Below are positions 52,632-62,197 of a stretch of 64,000 nucleotides of DNA, in pieces (the first letter of the stretch is position 1; every line of letters starts with the position of its first letter). The translations under genes were made by a program, and so were the position numbers. The stretch is from JBBIJO01 sp037445895 (GTDB lineage: Bacteria > Bacteroidota > Ignavibacteria > Kapaibacteriales > UBA2268), in contig JBBIJO010000013.1 in the NCBI GenBank assembly GCA_037445895.1, forward strand, positions 1-64,000, written 5' to 3'. The notes under the pieces were generated by a model that was not told the origin of the DNA, did not search any database, and saw only the letters and a program-made list of their open reading frames with translations.

Positions 52632-54623
52632 TTAATTGAAAGCTTTGTTTAAGAAAGCAACAAATTCCCCAACGTCTCGGGTAAAGGCTTTTGTTGCAAT
52701 GACTTTTTCATCGGCATTTTGGATGACATACAACGGTAATTCAATAGAATTAAACCTTTGCATTTGCATAGATTTATTCGAAATGTATGGCTCTTCGCGT
52801 CTATCGGTAAACAATCTCACTTTAACCATTTGCGAAAGCAGTTTTCTAACTTCTGGTTTCGTAAACATATTGATTTCCATCCATCGGCAATTAGTACAAG
52901 TAAAACCACTAAAATCAATAAATATAGGTCGTCCACTCTCTTTTGCAAATTTCAAAGCAAGTTGATAATCATCAAACCATTCATTCTGCTTCCCAGCGTT
53001 CGAAACTAAAGCGGAGTTTATAGAAGCAGCCGTAGGATTGACGGAAGAAGAGTTATTCCCAATAATTTCTTGGTAATCGGGAGGAGGCAAAAAAGCATCG
53101 AGTTCACCCAATTTTTTCCCAAATAGCCCACTTACCAAGTAAAAACTTATTGAAATAAAGAAAACAGCAAAGAGAATACGCAAAGTTCCCACACTTTCAA
53201 TTGGTGAATCGTGTGGTAATTTGAATAAACCCAAAATATACATAGAAATCATCAACCCACATCCTATCCAAATTCCCAGAAACAGTTCGCGCGGCATAAT
53301 TCCTAAACCCCACACTAAATCGGTGTTGCTTATAAATTTAATTGCAGCTGCGATTTCTAAAAACCCCATAATTACTTTGATGTTATTCATCCAACCGCCG
53401 GAGCGAGGCATCTTGCTTATAACAGAAGGAAACAAAGCAAGGAAAAAGAACGGCACCGCAAACACGGCTGAAAAACCAAACATTCCAATTATTGGATAGA
53501 ACCAATCTCCACCGGCAGCAGAAACCAATGCAACTCCAACAAAGGGAACAGTACAAGTAAAAGAAGTCAATGAAAAAGTCAATCCCATTAGTAAAACACT
53601 AACGATGCCAGAACCTTGGCTCTTTACATTCAATGCATTTAACCATGATGTTGGTAATTGGAACTCGAACGCACCAAAAAGATTTAAAGAAAAAACTATA
53701 AATATCAATGCTATAATTAAATTAAGTATCGGATTAGTTGCAAAATTTTGTATTCCCGATGCACCAAAAAATATTGCAAGAATAAACCCCAATGCTGTAA
53801 AAGTCAGCATAATCCCTATTCCATATACCAATGAGTCCCGCAAACCCTTGCCGGGATTCTTTTCGGCACGTTTAGTAAAAAACGAAACAGTAATAGGAAC
53901 CATAGGAAATACACAAGGGGTTAGCAGAGCCAAAGCTCCAGCAGACATAGCAAAAAGCAGATATGTCCAAATGCCTTGTTTCTTAACATTCTCAACCACT
54001 CGGGTAGATTCTGTCTTAGAATTCGATGTTGAAGTTTGGGAAGATGCAGGGTTCGAAGTTGACGATTGGAAACCTACCGAATTTGTTGAAACACTCGAAA
54101 TTGTATCCACCGATGTCGAGGTTCGAACACCAGACTTTATCAAAGTTTTGTATTCTAACCCTGGAAGGCACAAATCATTTTTACATTGTTGAACAAAAAC
54201 CTCTGCGAACACCTTGTCTTTGTCGAAATCTATGTCTTTTGAAGCAACAACAGGAACTTCGAAGGTGAATTTGCCGGAAAAAGTCCGAATGTCAATGTAA
54301 AAAGCACTATCGTATTTCACCTTTGGTTTTGGGGTTTTAATTTTTCCTTTTATGGCGAGCAATTCTTTCGGTGCAAATGATATTTCCGTTTTTTGGGGTC
54401 CAAGGCCCTCGGGGCCAACCTGTTCAACAATATCGTAAATATACCAACCTTTCTCAAATTCGAAACTTATTTTTACAACAAAGCTTTCCCCGGATTTAAC
54501 TTGGGATTTTGTTGGTTCCGCAAACCAATTAAAATGTTGGTTTGCATCTTTTGCATCAAGGCTGAAATGGAAAACAAACACAGCCAAAAATAAACAAACC
54601 CAGTTTATAATTTTAACTACCAT
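52632..54623 (-). CDS. dsbD: Thiol:disulfide interchange protein DsbD
   Basis: Moves reducing power from cytoplasmic thioredoxin to periplasmic proteins. The 663-aa protein has a signal peptide, an N-terminal alpha domain with the pair CKNDLC, and a low-complexity Ser/Thr linker near 170-205. A membrane domain of about eight helices has the two redox cysteines in TPCVFPMVPI and TSFTCTVPFVG. A C-terminal thioredoxin-like domain has the CTNC active site in DFSGFTCTNCRWME. All six redox cysteines are present. The frame starts with TTG 54635, but ATG 54623 is the likely start. It could support cytochrome c maturation together with CcmB. Confidence 0.95.
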   Translation of the reverse strand: MVVKIINWVCLFLAVFVFHFSLDAKDANQHFNWFAEPTKSQVKSGESFVVKISFEFEKGWYIYDIVEQVGPEGLGPQKTEISFAPKELLAIKGKIKTPKPKVKYDSAFYIDIRTFSGKFTFEVPVVASKDIDFDKDKVFAEVFVQQCKNDLCLPGLEYKTLIKSGVRTSTSVDTISSVSTNSVGFQSSTSNPASSQTSTSNSKTESTRVVENVKKQGIWTYLLFAMSAGALALLTPCVFPMVPITVSFFTKRAEKNPGKGLRDSLVYGIGIMLTFTALGFILAIFFGASGIQNFATNPILNLIIALIFIVFSLNLFGAFEFQLPTSWLNALNVKSQGSGIVSVLLMGLTFSLTSFTCTVPFVGVALVSAAGGDWFYPIIGMFGFSAVFAVPFFFLALFPSVISKMPRSGGWMNNIKVIMGFLEIAAAIKFISNTDLVWGLGIMPRELFLGIWIGCGLMISMYILGLFKLPHDSPIESVGTLRILFAVFFISISFYLVSGLFGKKLGELDAFLPPPDYQEIIGNNSSSVNPTAASINSALVSNAGKQNEWFDDYQLALKFAKESGRPIFIDFSGFTCTNCRWMEINMFTKPEVRKLLSQMVKVRLFTDRREEPYISNKSMQMQRFNSIELPLYVIQNADEKVIATKAFTRDVGEFVAFLNKAFN

Positions 54624-54701
54624 ATCGTATCCCAACTTTTAAACATATAGAAACGAAATGACTATTTAAAAATTTCAACGATTAGCGAAAATAAAATAAT
54701 A

Positions 54702-55721
54702 CTATTTATTGAGCCTACTTGTCGATTCAGGAAGACTTCGTGCTTTGAAAATATCGGGAACCATTTTATAGGGATACTTTTTCGACAATTCACCAAGTGC
54801 AATAGCTTCGGTAGATACTGCAAGGTTTTTCCCCATAAAGATAGGTAGTTTAACCAAGGGAATTTCAACATCTAAAATATAACAAGGATATTCGGCCCGA
54901 GTGAACCTATCGCGTTCGCTAACAATCACATCCTTTGTATCGGGAGGAATTAATTCAACGACTAAATCAACTTGTGCTTCTTGCTTCACTGCTTGTAATC
55001 CAAACAAATGTTTGACATCAATCACACCCAAACCGCGGATTTCCAGAAAGAATTGCGACGCCGGAGGGCTTGTTCCAAAAATACGATTCTCCCATTTCTT
55101 TTTTACAATAACGATATCGTCGGCTACCATCCGATGCCCACGTTCAATCAAATCCAGTGTTAACTCACTTTTCCCAATCCCCGGCTCGGCAATTATTAAT
55201 ATTCCCATACCATAGATTTCGACCAAACTTCCGTGGACAGTTGCTCTTTGAGCAAAATGATCGTCGAGAAAATCCAACAATTTATAGGCTGCTGTTACAG
55301 TAGCTAAAGAAGTCGAAAAAACCGGTATTTGTTTCTGTTGGAAAATACGAAGCAAGTATTCAGGTAAAACCAGATTGCAAGTTGTTATCACGCAAGGGAT
55401 TCGAAACTCCGAAACCTTACTAATTATCTCAATCTTTGCTTTGCGGGTTAATGTTTCGAGATATCGAAGTTCGGTTTTACCTAATACAATAATTGTATCT
55501 TCATAAAAATTCTCGAAAAAACCAGTCAATGCAAGCTGTGGACGCAGAATCGACGACCTACAAATTTTCCTATGTAAATCGGTTACCTCGTTCCTTTGAA
55601 CTAATTCGAAGTCCTTTTTAGCAAATATATCGCTAACAAAAAGTTCTTCTTTCAAGGTAATGACCGAACGATTTAAATTTCGTTTCTCGAATCCCGGCTC
55701 GCTTTTATCTTTTTCATCCAT
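54702..55721 (-). CDS. hprK: HPr kinase/phosphorylase
   Basis: Bifunctional enzyme that phosphorylates and dephosphorylates HPr at serine in carbon regulation. The 339-aa protein has an N-terminal DRTGG-like domain and a C-terminal kinase domain. The conserved HGSLVEIYGMG precedes a variant P-loop AEPGIGKSE, then RGHRMVADDIVIV, and the family signature LEIRGLGVIDVKHLFG. No HPr or PTS enzyme is encoded in this window. It follows the aldolase gene across a terminator. In many Gram-negative bacteria HprK belongs to an incomplete, regulatory PTS; that is only a possibility here. Confidence 0.94.
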   Translation of the reverse strand: MDEKDKSEPGFEKRNLNRSVITLKEELFVSDIFAKKDFELVQRNEVTDLHRKICRSSILRPQLALTGFFENFYEDTIIVLGKTELRYLETLTRKAKIEIISKVSEFRIPCVITTCNLVLPEYLLRIFQQKQIPVFSTSLATVTAAYKLLDFLDDHFAQRATVHGSLVEIYGMGILIIAEPGIGKSELTLDLIERGHRMVADDIVIVKKKWENRIFGTSPPASQFFLEIRGLGVIDVKHLFGLQAVKQEAQVDLVVELIPPDTKDVIVSERDRFTRAEYPCYILDVEIPLVKLPIFMGKNLAVSTEAIALGELSKKYPYKMVPDIFKARSLPESTSRLNK

Positions 55722-55760
55722 ATTATAATTATTCTACTCCATTACCACTCACAAAAATAA

Positions 55761-55793
55761 AAAACCGTCCCCAAAAACGGGACAGTTTTTTTA
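55761..55793 (-). terminator. Hairpin terminator between aldolase and hprK
   Basis: AACCGTCCC pairs with GGGACAGTT (one mismatch) around a seven-base A-rich loop, with T-runs on both strands. On the minus strand it lies 16 nt after the aldolase stop, so it should end aldolase transcription and separate it from hprK. Confidence 0.85.
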
Positions 55794-55808
55794 TTAGCAA
55801 AAAATCAA

Positions 55809-56873
55809 TTATGCAACGGTTATTTCTTTGCATAGATAAACGTCTTGAATTGTATTTAAAAGTCGGACGCCTTCGCTCATTGGTTTTTGAAATGCTTTTC
55901 TTCCAGATATTAACCCCATACCCCCGGCGCGCTTATTAATAACTGCCGTTGCGGCTGCGTCTGCCAAATCGTTTTCTCCCGAAGCACCCCCACTATTTAT
56001 TAAGCCAATCCTACCCATATAATTATTCACAACTTGATAACGACATAAGTCGATTGGATGGTCTGAGCATAAATCGGAATACATCCGCTTATCAAATTTT
56101 CCGTAACTTTGACCACCTTCGTTCAACGCAAGATATCCACCGTTATTTTCAGGAAGCTTTTGTTTTATTATGTCCGCTTGTATAGTTGCTCCAAGATGAT
56201 TGGCTTGCCCCGTTAAATCGGCAGAAACGTGGTAGTCCTTATCCCTTTTAAATGCTGGATTACGCAAATAGCACCAAAGAATAGTGGCCATTCCTAACTC
56301 GTGGGCAATGGCAAATGCTTCCGAAACCTCTACAATTTGGCGAGAACTTTCATTGCTTCCAAAATAAATTGTAGCGCCAACGGCAGAAGCACCCAAATTG
56401 TAGGCTTCTTCAATAGTCCCAAAGAGAATCTGATCGTATTTGTTCGGGTAAGTCAGTAACTCGTTGTGGTTAATTTTGACGATGAAGGGAATTTTGTGTG
56501 CATATCGACGCGAAACAATACTTAGCACACCAAAAGTTGATGCAACAGCATTGCAACTACCTTCGATGGCTAACTTCACTATATTTTCTGGGTCGAAATA
56601 AATAGGATTTCGCGCGAAGCTTGCTCCGCCTGAGTGTTCGATTCCTTGATCAACTGGCAAAATGGAAAGGTATCCTGTTCCGGCAAGACGACCAGAATTG
56701 AAAATACGCTGTAAGTTTGCAATAACACGATTGTTGCGATTTGAATTCAAAAATACTTTATCGACAAAGTCGGGCGAAGGAAGAGTTAACTCCGTTTTTG
56801 AAACTTTGGGTGTGTTGTAGTTCAAAAGGTAATCCGCCTTTTCACCGAGAAGTTCTTGGATTTTTTCAATCAT
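55809..56873 (-). CDS. fbaB: Class I fructose-bisphosphate aldolase (FbaB/DhnA type)
   Basis: Reversible cleavage of fructose 1,6-bisphosphate to two triose phosphates, by a Schiff-base mechanism. The 354-aa protein has the block YLSILPVDQGIEHSGGASF near residue 80. Then come PFIVKINHNELL, the central ATILWCYLRNPAF and a C-terminal phosphate site INSGGASGENDLADAAATAV. This is the FbaB branch of class I aldolases found in many bacteria and archaea. The frame is open 17 codons upstream, but ATG 56873 has AGGAGG 6 nt before it. It is transcribed as a single gene, ending at the hairpin 55761-55793. Confidence 0.94.
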   Translation of the reverse strand: MIEKIQELLGEKADYLLNYNTPKVSKTELTLPSPDFVDKVFLNSNRNNRVIANLQRIFNSGRLAGTGYLSILPVDQGIEHSGGASFARNPIYFDPENIVKLAIEGSCNAVASTFGVLSIVSRRYAHKIPFIVKINHNELLTYPNKYDQILFGTIEEAYNLGASAVGATIYFGSNESSRQIVEVSEAFAIAHELGMATILWCYLRNPAFKRDKDYHVSADLTGQANHLGATIQADIIKQKLPENNGGYLALNEGGQSYGKFDKRMYSDLCSDHPIDLCRYQVVNNYMGRIGLINSGGASGENDLADAAATAVINKRAGGMGLISGRKAFQKPMSEGVRLLNTIQDVYLCKEITVA

Positions 56874-56897
56874 AAATAACCTCCTACCTGATAAAAA

Positions 56898-56905
56898 CAA
56901 AATTA
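56898..56905 (-). promoter_or_regulatory. Aldolase promoter -7 element
   Basis: On the minus strand TAATTTTG matches TAnnTTTG, 24 nt before the aldolase ATG. TTTTTG at 56927-56922 could be a -33 element, but the spacing of 16 nt is short. Confidence 0.45.
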
Positions 56906-56998
56906 TTTTACAAAAATAAATCAAAAATTTGAAAATTTTGAATATCTATATAAAAATCGTTAATTTTATAACGCATCATTTTTTTATTTTTTAACGAA

Positions 56999-57769
56999 AT
57001 GACCCTTAGAAGTGTATTAAAAAAATATGACTACCTAATAGTTGCCCATCGCGGTTCAAGCGGTGTGGCACCAGAAAATACCATATCGTCCTTCATCGAA
57101 GCGATAAATTCGGGTGCTCACTGTATTGAAATGGATATTCAAGTTACAAGCGATGGCATTCCCATTGTCTTTCACGATAAATGGCTAAGTAGAACAACCA
57201 ATGGCACGGGGCTTATTCAAAATCTAACATTCAGGGAAATCCAAAAACTCGATAGTGGTAGTTGGTTTTCGAATCGTTTCTCCAACGAGACAATACCCTC
57301 TTTAGAAGATGTGTTCCGCCTAACAAAAAACCGAATCGTTTACAATATTGAATTGAAAAATCTTGGCAGTAATCCAGAAAAACACATCGAAAGAATAGTT
57401 AATTTGATTTATCAATATAATTTTAATGAAAAAATTATCATATCGTCGTTTTATTATAGTCAACTTAAATTAATTAAGCAAATTGATGCAAAAATACCAA
57501 CTGTTGCTATTCGAATCCCGAAGGATATTACATTGCCATCGAAAATTGCTCGAACAATAGGATGCGAAGGTTTAGTTTGTTCAATAGATGAAATCAACAA
57601 CGTTTTTGCTCAAGATGCCAATGATAATGGCCTATTCCTTGGTGTGTATTCAATTGACAATGCTAAGGAACTGGGTTTTGTATTACAATATAATATCAAA
57701 GCAATCATAACGAATTTCCCTCGAACAATTCTCGAACTGCTTAAAACGAAACACCACGCAAAAGTGTAA
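56999..57769 (+). CDS. Glycerophosphodiester phosphodiesterase
   Basis: Hydrolyses glycerophosphodiesters to glycerol 3-phosphate and an alcohol. The 256-aa protein has the GDPD blocks VAHRGSSGVAPENTISSF, HCIEMDIQVTSDGIPIVFHD and VYNIELKN, with the two catalytic histidines in AHRG and FHD. There is no signal peptide, so it is probably cytoplasmic and of the UgpQ type. It diverges from the aldolase and ends at a shared terminator. Confidence 0.94.
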   Translation: MTLRSVLKKYDYLIVAHRGSSGVAPENTISSFIEAINSGAHCIEMDIQVTSDGIPIVFHDKWLSRTTNGTGLIQNLTFREIQKLDSGSWFSNRFSNETIPSLEDVFRLTKNRIVYNIELKNLGSNPEKHIERIVNLIYQYNFNEKIIISSFYYSQLKLIKQIDAKIPTVAIRIPKDITLPSKIARTIGCEGLVCSIDEINNVFAQDANDNGLFLGVYSIDNAKELGFVLQYNIKAIITNFPRTILELLKTKHHAKV

Positions 57770-57786
57770 ATGCACCCCACGCTATA

Positions 57787-57817
57787 AAAAAGGCTATCCA
57801 AATTGGACAGCCTTTTT
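57787..57817. terminator. Bidirectional hairpin terminator between convergent genes
   Basis: AAAAAGGCT and TCC pair with GGA and AGCCTTTTT across one mismatch, giving a long hairpin flanked by an A-run and a T-run. It therefore works in both directions, between the phosphodiesterase and the 1410-aa T9SS cargo gene. Confidence 0.85.
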
Positions 57818-57838
57818 AGCAACACAAGGCAAAAATAC

Positions 57839-60800
57839 CTATCTCGTAACAACGAATTGCATTGTTTGTGCATACCCGCCGGAAAAGAATCTTAATGCAT
57901 AAACTCCAGCAGGCAACCCCCGAGTATCGAGTTGCATATCGTATATTCCTGCTTTCATTTCTTCCTTGACTAACGTTTCGAGAATGTTCCCCGTTGTGTT
58001 AATTAAATCTATCTTTACATCTCCATCAAAAGCCACCCCAAATCGAACAGTAGCTTCATTTGTCGAAACAGGATTCTGACTTACTTCTATAAAGTATGGA
58101 TTTGTTCCAACAACAACGGATCGCAAATCAATCACACAAGTATTGACTACGACGGTTGAACTATCGGGAGAAGGAATAACACATTTATCGCGACCGTGGA
58201 ATATAATATTTTCGATTTTAGGACGGAAAACCTTGGCATCGGTAAGGAGCAATAGAACCTTTGGATTTACTAAAGTCCCATTTTGGTTAATTGGGGTAGT
58301 CCCCGAGCCCTGAATATGGAGTTTTGAATAAAAGTCGTCAATAATTGATTCTGTTGCAGTAACAGCCCAAGTGTTATCGAGTATCCCGCCTTTTTCAATA
58401 GAAAGATATTTCAACCAGTCTGTCTTGTAAACAATATCATATTCGAATAAGGTAATTGCTGCATCTCGCCAGGATGTCGAAGTAACGTTCGTTCGAAGGA
58501 CAATGTTAAAACCAGGTGCAAGCTTAAGTTCTGGGCCATAGTTAGGAAGGTCGAATTGGACAGGAACCGTGTATGTATTTCCAACTAGCAAGACATAATA
58601 TTCGCCCTCAACATCAGAATAAACTCGAAGAAGCGCGCTGAAATTTCCAACTCTGTCGGGTTTGAATTGAACATTTATTTTAATATAACCTTGGCTTGGA
58701 ATAGTTATTGGGAAATTCGCTTGAATCTCGAAATTCGCTACATTGCCGCCAACGAACACAACGCTATCGATAACAGCTTGGGTAGTAGTACTTGTATTCG
58801 AAATCGTAAATTGCCTTATGGGTTCATCGCAAAGCAAAACGACCCCATAATTAATAGAATCGACTTTTATCCCTTTTTCAATACCATAACCAACCACTAC
58901 TGTATCGGTTGTAATGATTGAATCGGGGGCTGTCGAAGCATCGTTCACTACTTCGACAATAGCAGACCTCTGGTTTACCGCCCTTGGTGTAAAAGTAACA
59001 GGTAGAACAAGCGAATCACCCATTGGCAATGTAAATCTCGATGGCGGTGGAGTTACCCATTGAAACTCATTAAGGGTATTTTGGCTCCAGTTAATCGATT
59101 CTATATATAAGTTGGCAGATTGACTAACCGATTTAATTACAACGCTTCCTATATCGGGGTGTTGTTGCCCAACAAGAACTGGGGGTTGGAATTCATAACC
59201 CCGAATAGTGATTTTAGGCAAATAGCCATAGCCGTGTAAGTTACCTACAACACTGCCTGGGGTAATAAAGTCATCGGGATGAAACTCGGGAACTACGGTA
59301 TTATTATGGTCAAATTCATTTTGTGGTTCATAAAGAATAGTAATCTCGATTTCCTTCACTCCAACCGAACTTGTATCGGGCATTAAATCGACAGGTGTTT
59401 GAGGCGAAGGCAAAGGAACAATTCCACCGGGTTTGATGCGGAAATGTGGGCTACTCGTTCCAAGTTTAATATCTGTAACTCTAACCTTTGAACTTCCTGC
59501 ATTACGCAGAAAAACTTTCCCTTCATTAGAAGTTCCAACCCTTCGACGTTGCCAATCATAACTTGTAATGTAAGGACCCGGTTGCACACCCACACCACGC
59601 CAGTTTGAAATACTATCTATTCCCATCGCATTGCTGTGGAATACAACATCAATTGAATAACTCCCGATTGCTTGTGGCTCGAAGCAGGGTGTCTCCAAAT
59701 ACACTGTACCTTTCGGAGGTATGACAATATCCAAAGGAGGTGTAAATGGTGTTGACAACGAAAATGGAAGCATAACACCTTCGATTTGAGTAATAATTAA
59801 CGTATCGGAGCCAGGATTTTGAATTTTCAAGCCTGTACCTGTCTGCTGGTTTTTACATATTTTATTATAAATAGGTAACTGACCTGCATCCCAATCTTCG
59901 ACAAGAATTTTTGGAATAATTCCTCGCCCCGACAAAGGCACTTTGAATGTATCGCATTCCGTGGTAACAACCAAAGTATCGAAATCCATCATCGTTGGGT
60001 TTGTAGATTCACTCACTGGATTGTAGGAAATCCTAACCGGTTGTATTGCCTGCACGGGCAATTCAATTTCCGGAGGAACTGCGCCAGAGACTATCGAAAA
60101 GACTGAACCCTTTTGCAAATACAAACTTGTTATCTTTTTAGCGGTATCGGAAGCATTTTTAACTTGAACATCTACGTATTTCGTTGTAAATAAGCGAGTA
60201 TTGCCAAAGATTATTGGGCTGGGTGTAATTTCAACTGAATCGGGATAGAAAGACAGTGTATCTAATGCAACATTTCCCGCTCTATCAATAATTTGGAGAT
60301 AAGCAATCCCCGGTTTCTTTTTGTCTATCACTTGAACAATGAAAGTATAATCGTACAAAGGAGGATATGTTTTAAATTCAGAGATAAATTTAATCTCGAA
60401 ATTCTCGGAACCGTCGAGTAAAGAAATATCATTAACGCCTTGGTCAATTTGCCGCGGGTCATCGTCGGGTTTACCATTTCTCAGTTCAGTCGTTCTTATT
60501 GTAAATACCCCACAATTCTCGGTAACATATATTTCCGGTGGCAAAGTATCCGTTTCGTCAACTTTGTTAAATGCGGTAGCGGCGGGCCAACCGTAACCAT
60601 CTGCTTCACTAAACCCATAAATATACCCCCCAAACTTTGTCTTGCCTTTGACAACGTGTGGGCCAGGTTGAACTTGGAGTTTAGCCCAGTAAAGGTCCGT
60701 CCCAGGAATCCTATTAAATGGGAACTTTGGTTCGAGTTGCCAAATATATTTGCCATCTAAGGTTATACTCCGTATCGGAGCATTCGAAGGGTCGTTGGTA

Positions 60801-62071
60801 TCGCCAATTGCTATAATATTGAAATAATTGTCCAAAAATTGAGCCTTTGCCTCGGGAGTTTGGAAAACAGTCGCCGGAACATACTGCTCGCGTGGAATAA
60901 CTAATATCATAAATGGGTCAAATTCAGGAGCATTGTCCCAATCGGTAGAATAAGAATATTGCATTACGAGAACTGGTTTATCGGCTTCCCAAACAGAAGT
61001 CCCTTTAATTGATTCAAGAGTATTAGTTTGCCCTTGGGGAACATATACTTCCTCGTATTCGGCAAAGTCCCCGGCTTTTTTCAACAACATAGGACCTCGC
61101 TGTCCTAAAAATTTCCCATCTTTGGCATCATACCATTTAACAGTAAAAGTAGTGTTATCTTTTGAGGCAATAATTCGGAAGAAGTCGCCTCGGCCTTTCC
61201 TAAGAAACTCTACTGTATAATATTTCTTTCCCCAAGCAGTAACTGGCGGCAACATCTCGGTAAGCATATTACGCCCATTCCAAAGGTCGAACGAAGGTAT
61301 CAATGTTCGTTTATGGAACGAAATAAACCCGATGGGCTTAGTCGAAACAACTCTCGAGCCCGAAAGGTCGAAAACCCCGCGCGTAGCACCATCGCCCATA
61401 ACACAATAAACTTCTCCTTTGTTCAAAGTTACTTTCCATTTGTCCCCAACAGTTTTGCCACCATAGGTTTTGCCAATCCCCTTCCCTTTACCCTTCAACT
61501 CGATAAACACATCTGTTCGGTCCTCCGATGGAATAATTAAGAAACCATTACCGCGATATTCCCCACCAACAAGGTCTTCGTGAAAATCATAATATGCCAA
61601 ATGTATATAGTCGGTCCCACAAGATGAGATTGGTATCGCCAAATAACCGTCGGCAGTATAATGGCGATGATTTAACACATACACCGAAATGGGTTCCGTG
61701 CCAGTAAGGTGAATAGCTTTCCCAACCGATTGCTCGCTTTCACGAACCTCCAAATTCCAATTGAGGTCTCCCGTTTCGGTCGAAAAAGTGGTTATTTTAA
61801 ATGCCTCTACTTTCTTAGTTCTATATATCCCGAGTCCAGGCACCTCGAGCGTTACAGTACAATTTTTAGAAGAGGTAACATATATCTCGATTGCAAAAGG
61901 CTGAGTATTCCCAAGAGGTTGTCGGTCATCTTCATTTGGCGGAATTGCAATCCAAAATTCTCGTCCTTGCGAAGAGTTAAATAATAGTTGTTCGGCTGTA
62001 ATCTTTTGTGAATTTGCAACATTCAACACAAATAGAATAAGAAATCCCAACAAGAAGGCTAATTTTTTCAT
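57839..62071 (-). CDS. Large T9SS cargo with IgGFc-binding-like and choice-of-anchor D domains
   Basis: The 1410-aa protein is predicted to be exported and surface-attached. It has a signal peptide (about residues 1-22), then SSQGREFWIAIPPNEDD, the opening of an IgGFc-binding-type N-terminal domain that extends to about 480. From about 600 to 1280 come repeated HYDIN/ASH-like modules of the choice-of-anchor D type, with VPLSGRG, VYLETPCFEPQAIGSY and IKINVQFKPDRVGNFSALL as markers. The last 85 residues form a type A sorting domain (VSQNPVSTNEATVRFG, then RGLPAGVYALRFF, ending MQFVVTR). Adhesion or a structural surface role is likely but unproven. ATG 62071 is chosen because GAGGAG precedes it and MKKLAF begins the signal peptide. 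Confidence 0.88.
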   Translation of the reverse strand: MKKLAFLLGFLILFVLNVANSQKITAEQLLFNSSQGREFWIAIPPNEDDRQPLGNTQPFAIEIYVTSSKNCTVTLEVPGLGIYRTKKVEAFKITTFSTETGDLNWNLEVRESEQSVGKAIHLTGTEPISVYVLNHRHYTADGYLAIPISSCGTDYIHLAYYDFHEDLVGGEYRGNGFLIIPSEDRTDVFIELKGKGKGIGKTYGGKTVGDKWKVTLNKGEVYCVMGDGATRGVFDLSGSRVVSTKPIGFISFHKRTLIPSFDLWNGRNMLTEMLPPVTAWGKKYYTVEFLRKGRGDFFRIIASKDNTTFTVKWYDAKDGKFLGQRGPMLLKKAGDFAEYEEVYVPQGQTNTLESIKGTSVWEADKPVLVMQYSYSTDWDNAPEFDPFMILVIPREQYVPATVFQTPEAKAQFLDNYFNIIAIGDTNDPSNAPIRSITLDGKYIWQLEPKFPFNRIPGTDLYWAKLQVQPGPHVVKGKTKFGGYIYGFSEADGYGWPAATAFNKVDETDTLPPEIYVTENCGVFTIRTTELRNGKPDDDPRQIDQGVNDISLLDGSENFEIKFISEFKTYPPLYDYTFIVQVIDKKKPGIAYLQIIDRAGNVALDTLSFYPDSVEITPSPIIFGNTRLFTTKYVDVQVKNASDTAKKITSLYLQKGSVFSIVSGAVPPEIELPVQAIQPVRISYNPVSESTNPTMMDFDTLVVTTECDTFKVPLSGRGIIPKILVEDWDAGQLPIYNKICKNQQTGTGLKIQNPGSDTLIITQIEGVMLPFSLSTPFTPPLDIVIPPKGTVYLETPCFEPQAIGSYSIDVVFHSNAMGIDSISNWRGVGVQPGPYITSYDWQRRRVGTSNEGKVFLRNAGSSKVRVTDIKLGTSSPHFRIKPGGIVPLPSPQTPVDLMPDTSSVGVKEIEITILYEPQNEFDHNNTVVPEFHPDDFITPGSVVGNLHGYGYLPKITIRGYEFQPPVLVGQQHPDIGSVVIKSVSQSANLYIESINWSQNTLNEFQWVTPPPSRFTLPMGDSLVLPVTFTPRAVNQRSAIVEVVNDASTAPDSIITTDTVVVGYGIEKGIKVDSINYGVVLLCDEPIRQFTISNTSTTTQAVIDSVVFVGGNVANFEIQANFPITIPSQGYIKINVQFKPDRVGNFSALLRVYSDVEGEYYVLLVGNTYTVPVQFDLPNYGPELKLAPGFNIVLRTNVTSTSWRDAAITLFEYDIVYKTDWLKYLSIEKGGILDNTWAVTATESIIDDFYSKLHIQGSGTTPINQNGTLVNPKVLLLLTDAKVFRPKIENIIFHGRDKCVIPSPDSSTVVVNTCVIDLRSVVVGTNPYFIEVSQNPVSTNEATVRFGVAFDGDVKIDLINTTGNILETLVKEEMKAGIYDMQLDTRGLPAGVYALRFFSGGYAQTMQFVVTR

Positions 62072-62107
62072 ATAAAAACTCCTCAAAAACAACAAAAAAC
62101 AATCTTA

Positions 62108-62115
62108 CAAATATA
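62108..62115 (-). promoter_or_regulatory. Promoter -7 element of the 1410-aa cargo gene
   Basis: On the minus strand TATATTTG matches TAnnTTTG, 36 nt before the ATG at 62071. No convincing -33 element is seen. Confidence 0.5.
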
Positions 62116-62197
62116 ACAATATCATTAAAAAGAAAATTATCGAAAAGTTACAAAAAAATTTCTCTCCTTCCAAATAAAGTTCTCAGTTTTTCGAGTT

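Noticed and set aside
53605..54192. 195-codon plus-strand frame opposite dsbD
   Set aside because: It is a shadow of the DsbD membrane domain and linker, with no independent coding signal.
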